Shown: piece by piece, positions 1 through 5,138 of the stretch
Layout: each line of letters starts with the position of its first letter
Numbering within the stretch: the first letter of the stretch is position 1
From: an uncultured Clostridia bacterium
GTDB taxonomy: Bacteria; Bacillota; Clostridia; Oscillospirales; Oscillospiraceae
Assembly (NCBI GenBank): GCA_938049125.1
Contig: CALICR010000002.1
Span: 1 to 5,138 of the forward strand
Direction: 5' to 3'
Length of the DNA stretch: 5,138 nt
Program-made: the position numbers and the translations under genes
The notes under the pieces: model-generated
Told to the model about the DNA's origin: nothing
Databases searched by the model: none
What the model saw: the letters and a program-made list of their open reading frames with translations, nothing else

Positions 1-864
1 GCCCTGCGTGATGGAGCTGATGCGCGCGCCCTCAATGAAGCCCGTGACGCCGTACATGGCGCCGGCCAGGGTGTGGACCATCACCGTGGTCCAGAAGACG
101 TTGACGCCGGAGACCCGGGCCGCGTCCGCGTTGGAGCCGACGGCGAACATGTTCTTGCCGAAGGCCGTCTTGTTCCAGATGAACCACATGAGCGCCACAA
201 AGATGACGGCGTAGAGCACATACCAGGGGATGGAGATGGTGCCGTATTTCTCGGTCTTGAAGGAGACCAGCGGGGCGGAGACCACGTTCTTATACTCCTG
301 GGACAGGCCGGACACGGGCTGGCCGTTGTTGCCGTTGAGCATGAAGAAGATCAGGATCAGGCCGTAGGTGATGAGCTGGGTCGCCAGGGTGACGATGAAG
401 GGGTGCAGGCTGAACTTCGCCACGAAGAAGCCGTTGACGAGGCCGATGACCGCGCCGATGAGCACGACGCAGAGGACCGTCAGGATGATCCAGCCCGCGG
501 AGATCTCCGGCAGGTTCGAGAAGAGCTTGCGGGAGATGGTGCGGTCCTGGAGCAGTGCGCCGGCGACGGCGGCGGTCAGGCCGACGACACGGCCGCCGGA
601 CAGGTCGGTACCGGTCAGAACGATACAGCCCGCGATGCCGAGCGCCATGGGCAGCGATGCGGCCACCAAAGACAGGATGTTCGCCAGGGAACCGGGGGAG
701 ATGAAGTTCTTGTTCTTGATCGCCGTGTACACGACGAAGATGATGAGAAGGATGTAAAGCGCGTTGTTGAGGATCCCGTCGGTCCAGAATCTGCGCTTAT
801 CTTTGCCGTCCAGCTTCCGATATTCTTCCGCGGTGCGCTGGAGGGATTTGACTGGATTTGCCAT
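1..864 (-). CDS. mglC: Galactose/methyl galactoside-type ABC transporter permease MglC, 3' end cut by window edge
   Basis: Membrane permease that forms the sugar channel of an MglBAC importer. I translated 288 codons from ATG at 864 with no stop before the window edge; E. coli MglC is 336 residues, so roughly the last 50 or more are missing. A charged N-terminus (residues 1-28) is followed by hydrophobic segments near 32-48, 60-82, 89-107, 122-148, 155-175, 211-230 and 255-275. The stretch SPGSLANILSLVA (56-68) and GTDLSGGRVVGLTAAVAGAL (85-104) match the MglC/RbsC permease family, and the GGRVVGL form resembles MglC more than RbsC. The cytoplasmic loop GKNMFAVGSNADAARVSGV (236-254) is the conserved ATPase-contact loop. 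The start is supported by GGAGG 7 nt upstream and by a gap of only 12 nt after the mglA stop. Family assignment is firm; assignment to MglC rather than another sugar permease rests partly on the neighbouring mglA and mglB. Confidence 0.93.
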   Translation of the reverse strand, partial: MANPVKSLQRTAEEYRKLDGKDKRRFWTDGILNNALYILLIIFVVYTAIKNKNFISPGSLANILSLVAASLPMALGIAGCIVLTGTDLSGGRVVGLTAAVAGALLQDRTISRKLFSNLPEISAGWIILTVLCVVLIGAVIGLVNGFFVAKFSLHPFIVTLATQLITYGLILIFFMLNGNNGQPVSGLSQEYKNVVSAPLVSFKTEKYGTISIPWYVLYAVIFVALMWFIWNKTAFGKNMFAVGSNADAARVSGVNVFWTTVMVHTLAGAMYGVTGFIEGARISSITQG

Positions 865-871
865 GCTGCCG

Positions 872-876
872 CCTCC
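872..876 (-). promoter_or_regulatory. Ribosome binding site of mglC
   Basis: GGAGG on the minus strand, directly after the mglA TAA stop (879-877) and 7 nt before the mglC ATG. The A bases of the stop extend the site to AAGGAGG, so a ribosome ending on mglA sits on the mglC site; translational coupling is a fair inference. Confidence 0.9.
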
Positions 877-2376
877 TTAAACATACTTGGCTGCCAGTTG
901 CATGATCTGCTCCTGGGTCGCCGTTTTTGCGTCCACCTCACCGGCCAGCCGACCGCCGGACATGACCAGAATGCGGTCACATACGCCGAGCAGCTCCGGC
1001 ATTTCCGAGGATACCATCAGCACCGTCTTGCCCTTGCTGGCAAGGTCGAGGATGAGCTGATAGATTTCATATTTGGCGCCGACATCGATGCCGCGCGTCG
1101 GCTCGTCGAGCAGCAGCACGTCCGGGTCCGTCAGGAGCCAGCGGCCGATGATGACTTTCTGCTGGTTGCCGCCGGAGAGGCTCCGGATCTTCGTCTCCTG
1201 GGACGGGGTCTTGGTGTGCATTGCCTCGATGGACCACTTCGTGTCCGCCTTCATGGACCGTTCGCTCAGGCAGATGCCGAGCTTCTTGTGCTTCTTCAGG
1301 CTGGAGATGACCGTGTTTTCCCGGATGTTCAGGATGCCGAAGATGCCGGTGGCACGGCGCTCCTCCGTGAGGAGGGCAAAGTGGTTCTTGATGGACTGGC
1401 GCGGGTTCTGGTTCTTGCAGACCTTGCCGTCCAGCAGCACCGTGCCGCTCTTGCGGGTGGCGACGCCGAAGATGGTTTCGAGGGTCTCGGTCCGGCCGCT
1501 GCCGTCCAGGCCCGCCAGGCCCAGGACCTCGCCGCGCCGCGCCGTGAAGGACACGTCCTGCAGATGGTTGTACATACCCGTGAGGTGCTGGACCTCCAGG
1601 AACGTCTCGCCGGGCGTGTTCGTCTTGGGCGGGAATTGATTGCCCAGCTCCCGGCCGACCATGAGCCGGATGATGTCGTTCATCTCCAGCTCGTCCGCGG
1701 GCTTCGTGGCCACGTGCCTGCCGTCGCGCATGACGGTGATCTCGTCGGAGATGCGCTTGATCTCCGCCATTTTATGCGAAATATAGATGATGCCCATGCC
1801 GCGGTCCCGGAGCATATTGATGATCCGGAACAGGTGCTCGACCTCTTCCTCCGTCAGGGAGGAGGTGGGCTCATCGAATACAATTACCTTCGAATGATAG
1901 GAGACGGCCTTGGCGATCTCGACCATCTGCCGCTGGGAGACGGGCATAGTGCCCATGACCCGGTGGGGGTCGACGTCGATGCCGAGCTCTTCAAAAATTG
2001 CCTTGGTGTCGCGGAGCATCCTGCGCTCGTCCACGACGAAGCCCGCGACGGTCGGATAGCGCCCGAGCCAGAGGTTGTCCATGACCGTCCGCTTGAGCGC
2101 CTGGTTCAGTTCCTGGTGCACCATGGCGACGCCGTTCTGGAGCGCCTCCTTGCTGCTGGTGAAGTTGACTTCGCGGCCCTCCAGGTAAATATGGCCGCTG
2201 TCCTTGCTGTAAATGCCGAAGAGGCATTTCATCAGCGTGGATTTTCCCGCGCCGTTCTCGCCCATCAGTGCGTGGACGGTGCCGGCTTTTACGTCGAGGC
2301 TGACCTGATCCAGCGCACGGACGCCCGGGAAGGTTTTCGTGATATCCGTCATACGGAGCAGCACGCTTTGTTCCAT
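877..2376 (-). CDS. mglA: Galactose/methyl galactoside-type ABC importer ATP-binding protein MglA
   Basis: Cytoplasmic energising subunit with two ABC ATPase domains in one chain (499 residues; E. coli MglA is 506). Domain 1 has Walker A GENGAGKST (39-47), Q-loop Q88 in MVHQEL, a degenerate signature VSQRQ (146-150), Walker B VIVFDEP (164-170, D168/E169) and H-loop H201. Domain 2 has a degenerate Walker A GLDGSGRTE (289-297, Arg295 where Lys is usual), a canonical signature LSGGNQQK (400-407), Walker B VLLLDEP (420-426) and Ser457 in place of the H-loop histidine. This asymmetry, one good ATP site and one degenerate site, is normal for the MglA/RbsA/XylG family. The C-terminal run ending TATQEQIMQLAAKYV resembles E. 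coli MglA. An in-frame extension upstream to 2628 is open, but it overlaps mglB and has low-complexity composition. ATG at 2376 has AGGAGG 8 nt upstream and begins a normal family N-terminus, so I chose it. Confidence 0.95.
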   Translation of the reverse strand: MEQSVLLRMTDITKTFPGVRALDQVSLDVKAGTVHALMGENGAGKSTLMKCLFGIYSKDSGHIYLEGREVNFTSSKEALQNGVAMVHQELNQALKRTVMDNLWLGRYPTVAGFVVDERRMLRDTKAIFEELGIDVDPHRVMGTMPVSQRQMVEIAKAVSYHSKVIVFDEPTSSLTEEEVEHLFRIINMLRDRGMGIIYISHKMAEIKRISDEITVMRDGRHVATKPADELEMNDIIRLMVGRELGNQFPPKTNTPGETFLEVQHLTGMYNHLQDVSFTARRGEVLGLAGLDGSGRTETLETIFGVATRKSGTVLLDGKVCKNQNPRQSIKNHFALLTEERRATGIFGILNIRENTVISSLKKHKKLGICLSERSMKADTKWSIEAMHTKTPSQETKIRSLSGGNQQKVIIGRWLLTDPDVLLLDEPTRGIDVGAKYEIYQLILDLASKGKTVLMVSSEMPELLGVCDRILVMSGGRLAGEVDAKTATQEQIMQLAAKYV

Positions 2377-2384
2377 CGGATCCC

Positions 2385-2390
2385 CCTCCT
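2385..2390 (-). promoter_or_regulatory. Ribosome binding site that fixes the mglA start
   Basis: A perfect AGGAGG, followed by further G residues, lies 8 nt before the ATG at 2376. It decides between this start and the longer open frame to 2628. It can also pair with the 3' arm of the stem-loop just upstream (7 bp, 2384-2390 with 2408-2414), which may matter for mglA translation. Confidence 0.9.
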
Positions 2391-2408
2391 GATCTGCCTT
2401 GGATGAAA

Positions 2409-2444
2409 GGAGGGCAGTTGCCGTTGCAGCAGCAACTGCCCTCC
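2409..2444 (-). promoter_or_regulatory. Perfect 13-bp stem-loop between mglB and mglA
   Basis: In the transcript the arm GGAGGGCAGUUGC (2444-2432) pairs without mismatch with GCAACUGCCCUCC (2421-2409) around a 10-nt loop. It starts 14 nt after the mglB stop. Only UUU follows before CAUCC, so it is a poor intrinsic terminator as written. A partial terminator or an mRNA-protecting hairpin that leaves more mglB than mglAC message fits its position; binding proteins are commonly made in excess over their membrane partners. The hairpin is seen directly; its role is inferred. Confidence 0.8.
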
Positions 2445-2458
2445 GAATGTGAGCAATC

Positions 2459-3679
2459 TTACTTGGTGTAGGCAGCGTACGCGACGAACAGCTTGTTGGC
2501 GATGCCGTCGGCGACGGAGTACATCTCAGCGTCGGAAGCAGCGACCGCGGCGACCGCGTCGGCCATGGCGGTGCCTTCGCCGTCAGCCTTGACGACGGAA
2601 GCGATGGCGGCGGCCATGCCCTCGGCATCCTGCTTGACGGTGCCGGTCATCTTGCCGCCCGCGATGAGCTCCTTGGCAGCGTCGGTGGCGTCCACGCCGA
2701 ACACGGGGATGACGGTGGCGCCTTCGGCACCGGTGTTGTAGCCGGCGGCCTCGAGCGCGGAGATGGCGCCCTCAGCCATGTTGTCGTTGTTGCAGATGAC
2801 CAGCTCGATCATGTTGTTGTTGGCTTCGTTGTACTGGGACAGGTTGGTGTTCATGTAGTCCAGAGCAGCCTGCGCGCTCCAGGCGCCGCCCAGGTCGACC
2901 TGATAGCCGGTGGTGTTGGAAGCGTCGAAGTACTGCAGCTCGGGCTTGCCGGCGGCGGTCAGGACCGCGTTGGCGTCCTCCACGCCGTACTGGGTGCGGT
3001 AGATGGCCTCCACGTTGGCCTCGTCGCCCTTGAAGAGGGCGTAGGAGATGACGCCGTCGCCGTTCAGGTCAACTTCGTCGTAGTGCGCGAGGAGGTATTC
3101 GCCAACCATCTTGCCCTGCAGGTGGCCGGCTTCGGGAGCGTCGGTGCCGATGAAGCAGATGCTGCTGTTAGCGTTCAGAACGGTGCCCTCTTCGCCGTCG
3201 GCCTCAATGGCGCGGTTGAAGAAGATGACGGGCGTGCCGTTGGCCATGGAGATGATCTCATTGGCAACGTCGGGAGAACCGGACGTGACCATGTTGACAA
3301 CCAGCAGGTTGTAGCCGTCGGTGACAGCGGTCTGGATCTGCTCGTTCTGGGTGGTCTGGTTGTTGTTGCCGTCGAAGTTCTGGTAGGTGACGCCCAGGGT
3401 GTCCAGCTGCGCGTCGAGCGCGGTGCGGACGCTGGAGATGTAGGTGTCGGCGAAGGTGTAGTAGAACACGCCGACCTTCAGCTCGGAGCCGGTGGTCTCC
3501 GCGGTGGTCTCCGCGGTGGTCTCCTCGGCGGGGGTCTCTTCCTTGGCGGTGTCGGTGGTGGTGTCCTTGGCGGTGTCCGCGGCGGTGTTGTCCTTCGCGG
3601 TGTCATCGGTCTTGCTGCCGCAGGCGGCCAGAGCCAGGACCATGGTCAGAGCCAGCAGCAGAGCAATCAGCTTCTTCAT
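2459..3679 (-). CDS. mglB: Galactose/glucose-type sugar-binding lipoprotein MglB
   Basis: Extracellular, lipid-anchored binding protein that delivers sugar to MglAC; 406 residues. The signal peptide (1-19) ends in lipobox LAAC with the lipidated Cys20, followed by a Thr/Ala/Glu/Asp-rich tether to about residue 66. The mature domain starts near SELKVGVFYY and aligns well by eye with E. coli MglB. The calcium loop DLNGDGVIS (204-212) is present with its distant partner Glu292. Predicted sugar contacts that match (E. coli numbers in brackets) are D78 (14), N155 (91), R228 (158), W267 (183), N298 (211) and D330 (236). Y80 replaces Phe16 conservatively. Contacts that differ are N222 (His152), E224 (Asp154) and Q350 (Asn256), so the ligand may not be exactly glucose or galactose. 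ATG at 3679 has GGAGG 7 nt upstream and gives a clean signal peptide. It is the first gene of the transport operon. Confidence 0.93.
   Translation of the reverse strand: MKKLIALLLALTMVLALAACGSKTDDTAKDNTAADTAKDTTTDTAKEETPAEETTAETTAETTGSELKVGVFYYTFADTYISSVRTALDAQLDTLGVTYQNFDGNNNQTTQNEQIQTAVTDGYNLLVVNMVTSGSPDVANEIISMANGTPVIFFNRAIEADGEEGTVLNANSSICFIGTDAPEAGHLQGKMVGEYLLAHYDEVDLNGDGVISYALFKGDEANVEAIYRTQYGVEDANAVLTAAGKPELQYFDASNTTGYQVDLGGAWSAQAALDYMNTNLSQYNEANNNMIELVICNNDNMAEGAISALEAAGYNTGAEGATVIPVFGVDATDAAKELIAGGKMTGTVKQDAEGMAAAIASVVKADGEGTAMADAVAAVAASDAEMYSVADGIANKLFVAYAAYTK
3491..3526 (-). repeat. Three tandem 12-bp units in the mglB tether
   Basis: On the plus strand the unit ggtggtctccgc occurs twice exactly (3491-3502, 3503-3514) and once with one change (3515-3526). 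It codes for (A/E)ETT units in the tether around residues 52-63. A 12-bp unit keeps frame, so copy changes would lengthen or shorten the tether by four residues. Looser Asp-Thr-Ala-Lys repeats continue towards the lipidated cysteine. Confidence 0.85.
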
Positions 3680-3686
3680 TGCAATT

Positions 3687-3691
3687 CCTCC
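3687..3691 (-). promoter_or_regulatory. Ribosome binding site of mglB
   Basis: GGAGG lies 7 nt before the mglB ATG at 3679. It supports this start, which yields a complete lipoprotein signal peptide. Confidence 0.9.
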
Positions 3692-3704
3692 GAAATTTTT
3701 TATT

Positions 3705-3720
3705 AGCCGCCGTAACGGCT
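3705..3720 (-). promoter_or_regulatory. Small hairpin near the 5' end of the mgl transcript
   Basis: AGCCGUUACGGCGGCU can fold by pairing AGCCG with CGGCU (6-nt loop) or as GCCG-UUA-CGGC. From the -10 box at 3728-3733, transcription should start near 3721-3724, so the hairpin would sit within a few nucleotides of the 5' end, ahead of an A-rich leader and the mglB ribosome site. Such 5' hairpins often protect mRNA from 5'-end decay; the role here is inferred. Confidence 0.5.
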
Positions 3721-3727
3721 TATCTTT

Positions 3728-3736
3728 ATTTTAGCA
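3728..3736 (-). promoter_or_regulatory. Probable extended -10 element of the mgl operon promoter
   Basis: TGCTAAAAT on the minus strand is an extended -10 (TGn plus TAAAAT, five of six matches to TATAAT). It gives a leader of about 42-45 nt before mglB. At 17 nt spacing the -35 position reads CTGGGC, which is poor. The nearest TTGACA-like hexamer, ATGACT, is 21 nt away and thus too far. The weak -35 suggests dependence on an activator bound just upstream. Confidence 0.6.
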
Positions 3737-3758
3737 GAATTCCGGAGAAGGCCCAGTC

Positions 3759-3784
3759 ATTTTTCCACGAAATTTTTCTGGAAA
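3759..3784. promoter_or_regulatory. Repeats just upstream of the mgl promoter, candidate activator site
   Basis: Two overlapping patterns are visible. TTTCCA (3762-3767) and TGGAAA (3779-3784) form a perfect 6-bp inverted repeat with an 11-bp spacer, centred about 50 bp before the predicted transcription start. On the minus strand GAAAAAT occurs at 3772-3778 and 3759-3765, a 13-bp direct repeat. Both sit where a class II-type activator would bind. AT richness makes chance repeats more likely, so this is tentative. Confidence 0.35.
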
Positions 3785-3787
3785 TTA

Positions 3788-3803
3788 TTTTGATGCATCA
3801 AAA
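3788..3803. promoter_or_regulatory. 16-bp perfect palindrome upstream of mglB, candidate operator
   Basis: TTTTGATGCATCAAAA is a perfect dyad centred about 72-75 bp before the predicted mgl transcription start. No U-rich run follows a GC-rich stem, so it is unlikely to be a terminator. A dimeric regulator site is the natural reading. It does not match the CcpA cre consensus well, and I cannot name the regulator. Confidence 0.45.
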
Positions 3804-3843
3804 AATGCACGCGAATTTTGTTAAGATTGTATAAAGAATCGGG

Positions 3844-3869
3844 AAAATCTGGCCGAAGTCTCAGCCAAA
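3844..3869 (-). terminator. Probable intrinsic terminator overlapping the binding-protein stop codon
   Basis: The arms UUUGGCUGA (3869-3861) and UCGGCCAGA (3856-3848) pair over 9 bp including two G-U pairs, with loop GACU, followed by UUUU (3847-3844). The 5' arm contains the last two codons and the stop of the upstream gene. The short U tract suggests moderate efficiency, so some read-through into mglB is possible. Confidence 0.55.
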
Positions 3870-4838
3870 GGAAAATAATGCTTTCTGATTTTCCGGCGTG
3901 AACATATCGTCCCGCGTGACGATCCTGGTGGCCGTGTCGATGAGGTCCCGGTCAAAGCTCTGGCCCTGGAGCACCTGCCAGGCGGTCTCTACGCCGAGGT
4001 AGCCCATGGCGTAGGGGTTCTGGACCACCAGGGCCGAGACGGCCCCCTCCTGGAGCAGCTCGATGCACTTGACGTTCGTGTCGAAGGCGATGGTGCGGAC
4101 CTTCCCCTCAAGGCCCAGGGCGTGGACGGCCTGGGCCGTGCCCACGGCCAGCGGCTCGTTGAAGCCCACGAGGACGTTGATCTCCGGATGCTCCCGCAGC
4201 AGCTGCTCTGCGGCCTGTCGCGCCGCCCTCCGGTCCGTGGAGACGTTGACGGTGTAGATGCCCGCCACCCGGGCGTCCTCCAGCAGGACCTCGCGGAAGC
4301 CCTGCTCCCGCTCCTGGCCGTTCTGGGTCTCGGCGAAGCAGTTGATGATGCCGACGACGATGCGCGTAAGGTCCGTGTCCAGGGCGGCCCCGGCGCTCAT
4401 GCGCCCGGCGGCGACGTTGTCCGTGCCGATGCGGGCGGAGACGCCGTCTGAGTCCACATCGCTGTCGATGACGACGACCCGGATGCCCGCAGCGACGGCG
4501 GCGTCGATGGCGGCGGCGTTCTCCGTGTAGCTGATGGCGGAGAAGATGATAGCGTCGGCCTCCGCGTCGATGGCCTGGCGGATGTAGTCGTTCTGGAGGG
4601 CATAGTCCTCCTCGGTCTCGGGGCCGAGGACGGTCAGCTCAACATTGTAGGTCGATTTGGCGGCGTTGGCCCCGGCAAAGACGGACTTCCAGAATTCCGT
4701 CTCCGTGGACTTGACGATGAGGTAAACGGAATAGGGCCCGACGCCCGCCCGGGCGGCGCAGCCGCCGAGGCCCAAAAGCAGCGCCGCCAGAAGCAGCAGC
4801 GCGGCCATACGCCGCAGGGGGCGCTCAGTGCTTTTCAT
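3861..4838 (-). CDS. LacI/RbsB-type sugar-binding lipoprotein, probable sensor partner of the adjacent kinase
   Basis: Membrane-anchored extracellular sugar-binding protein (Peripla_BP_4-like fold), 325 residues. A basic start (R6, R9, R10) and hydrophobic core lead to lipobox LGGC with Cys27. The binding domain begins at about residue 36, so the tether is only some eight residues. Family features in order are TEFWKSVFAGAN (47-58), QAIDAEADAIIFSA (88-101), VVVIDSDVD (121-129), RIGTDNVAAGRMSA (136-149), FNEPLAVG (226-233), AFDTN (251-255) and VVQNPYAMGYLGV (271-283). The likely ligand residues are W50, D126/D128, N227, D253 and Q273 by family position. It lacks the MglB-type calcium loop and is only distantly similar to MglB. 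It overlaps the kinase gene by 14 nt and is separated from mglB by a probable terminator and promoter. By analogy with XylFII of the clostridial XylFII-LytS/YesN system, I infer sensing rather than transport. It could instead be a second transport binding protein for MglAC. The start has AGGAGG 6 nt upstream. Confidence 0.85.
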   Translation of the reverse strand: MKSTERPLRRMAALLLLAALLLGLGGCAARAGVGPYSVYLIVKSTETEFWKSVFAGANAAKSTYNVELTVLGPETEEDYALQNDYIRQAIDAEADAIIFSAISYTENAAAIDAAVAAGIRVVVIDSDVDSDGVSARIGTDNVAAGRMSAGAALDTDLTRIVVGIINCFAETQNGQEREQGFREVLLEDARVAGIYTVNVSTDRRAARQAAEQLLREHPEINVLVGFNEPLAVGTAQAVHALGLEGKVRTIAFDTNVKCIELLQEGAVSALVVQNPYAMGYLGVETAWQVLQGQSFDRDLIDTATRIVTRDDMFTPENQKALFSFG

Positions 4839-5138
4839 ACTCTGCCTCCTCCCGGACCTTGGGCATCCGGACCGTGACGGTGGTCCCCTCGTCCGGAACG
4901 CTCGAAATGGTCAGGCCGTAGCGGTCGCCGAACCAGATCTTCAGCCGGTCATTGACGTTCTTGAGGCCGATGCCGCTCTTGCCGTCCGGCTTGCGGCGGA
5001 AGATCTCCTCGATCTGCTCCGGCTCCATGCCGACGCCGTTGTCCTCCACGGTGAAGAAGATGTCATCCTCCCGTTCAAATACGCGGATGATGATCCGCCC
5101 CTCGTCCACAAGGCCGTTCACGCCGTGATAGATCGCGT
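4825..5138 (-). CDS. LytS/YesM-family sensor histidine kinase, C-terminal ATPase domain only
   Basis: C-terminal fragment of a membrane sensor kinase; the sensing, membrane and phosphoacceptor regions lie beyond the right edge. The frame is open to the edge: codons before a GTG at 5121 read AIYHG, continuing VNGLVDEGRI, which is the N-box of the HATPase_c domain. The incomplete first codon ends in AC, consistent with the conserved Asn. The G1 box DNGVGM lies at 5026-5043 and the G2 box GIGLKNVNDRL begins at 4974. The ...RYGLTISSVPDEGTTVTVRMP strand pattern closes the domain, followed by a short charged tail. The N-box and G2 wording is typical of LytS/YesM-type kinases that pair with YesN-like AraC-type response regulators. 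GTG at 5121 is internal to the domain and is not a true start. The stop lies inside the next gene, which implies a shared transcript and coupled translation. Confidence 0.9.
   Translation of the reverse strand, partial: AIYHGVNGLVDEGRIIIRVFEREDDIFFTVEDNGVGMEPEQIEEIFRRKPDGKSGIGLKNVNDRLKIWFGDRYGLTISSVPDEGTTVTVRMPKVREEAEYEKH
4845..4850 (-). promoter_or_regulatory. Ribosome binding site of the binding lipoprotein, inside the kinase gene
   Basis: AGGAGG lies 6 nt before the ATG at 4838 and within the last codons of the kinase. It fixes the start and, with the 14-nt gene overlap, supports coupled production of the two proteins. Confidence 0.85.

Noticed and set aside
615..980. A 121-codon minus-strand frame across the mglA/mglC junction
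   Set aside because: It is out of frame with both real genes, is Ser/Arg/Thr-rich, and has no recognisable motif.
877..1000. Degenerate ATPase motifs in MglA (Arg in second Walker A, Ser for second H-loop His, VSQRQ signature) as signs of decay
   Set aside because: These departures are normal for double-domain sugar importer ATPases of the MglA/RbsA/XylG family; the frame is intact and full length.
73..2406. A 777-codon open frame on the plus strand opposite mglC and mglA
   Set aside because: It lies fully antisense to two clearly recognisable genes, has no family-like motif, is rich in Asp/Glu/His/Arg/Gly/Ala/Val as expected from the reverse complement of GC-rich codons, and has no ribosome site. 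GC-rich third positions often keep such antisense frames open.
2377..2628. N-terminal extension of MglA by 84 residues
   Set aside because: It overlaps mglB, is Pro/Ser/Thr-rich low-complexity sequence, and the ATG at 2376 has a perfect ribosome site and a normal family N-terminus.
3083..3706. A 207-codon plus-strand frame opposite mglB, Gly/Val-rich with repeats
   Set aside because: Its repeats are the antisense of the MglB tether and its ending falls in the mglB leader. The minus strand codes a complete lipoprotein with signal peptide and family motifs.
3788..3803. The 16-bp palindrome as a terminator or a CcpA cre site
   Set aside because: The stem is AT-rich with no loop when folded as a perfect dyad, and the U run precedes rather than follows it; it lacks the central CG and flanking pattern of a cre site.

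Overview
The window is a GC-rich stretch of a low-branching Firmicute chromosome, most likely a gut clostridial lineage of the Oscillospiraceae type. The basis is consensus AGGAGG-type ribosome binding sites, sugar-binding proteins made as lipoproteins with Thr/Glu-rich tethers (a Gram-positive arrangement), and a LytS/YesM-type sensor kinase beside sugar uptake genes. This taxonomic reading is inference. All five recognisable genes lie on the minus strand, so the window reads right to left.

Right end (5138 to 3861), sensor module: the C-terminal ATPase part of a LytS/YesM-family histidine kinase runs off the window edge. Its stop codon overlaps by 14 nt the start of a gene for a LacI/RbsB-type sugar-binding lipoprotein with a very short tether. 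This pair looks like the sensing half of a binding protein plus kinase system. A stem-loop with a short U tract overlaps the lipoprotein stop codon and probably ends this unit.

Middle (3860 to 3680), AT-rich control region: it holds a 16-bp perfect palindrome, a 6-bp inverted repeat, GAAAAAT direct repeats, and an extended -10 box with no convincing -35. These suggest an activator-dependent promoter. A small hairpin would sit almost at the 5' end of the transcript.

Left (3679 to 1), transport operon: mglB (galactose/glucose-type binding lipoprotein), then mglA (double ATPase), then mglC (permease, cut by the window edge). A perfect 13-bp stem-loop separates mglB from mglA; mglA and mglC are 12 nt apart.

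Together the genes suggest that a sugar outside the cell is bound by the small lipoprotein, the kinase relays the signal to a response regulator (expected beyond the right edge, not seen), and the regulator turns on the MglBAC importer. MglB keeps the family fold and calcium loop, but several predicted sugar contacts differ from the E. coli protein, so the exact sugar is open. No RNA genes, mobile elements or CRISPR arrays were seen.
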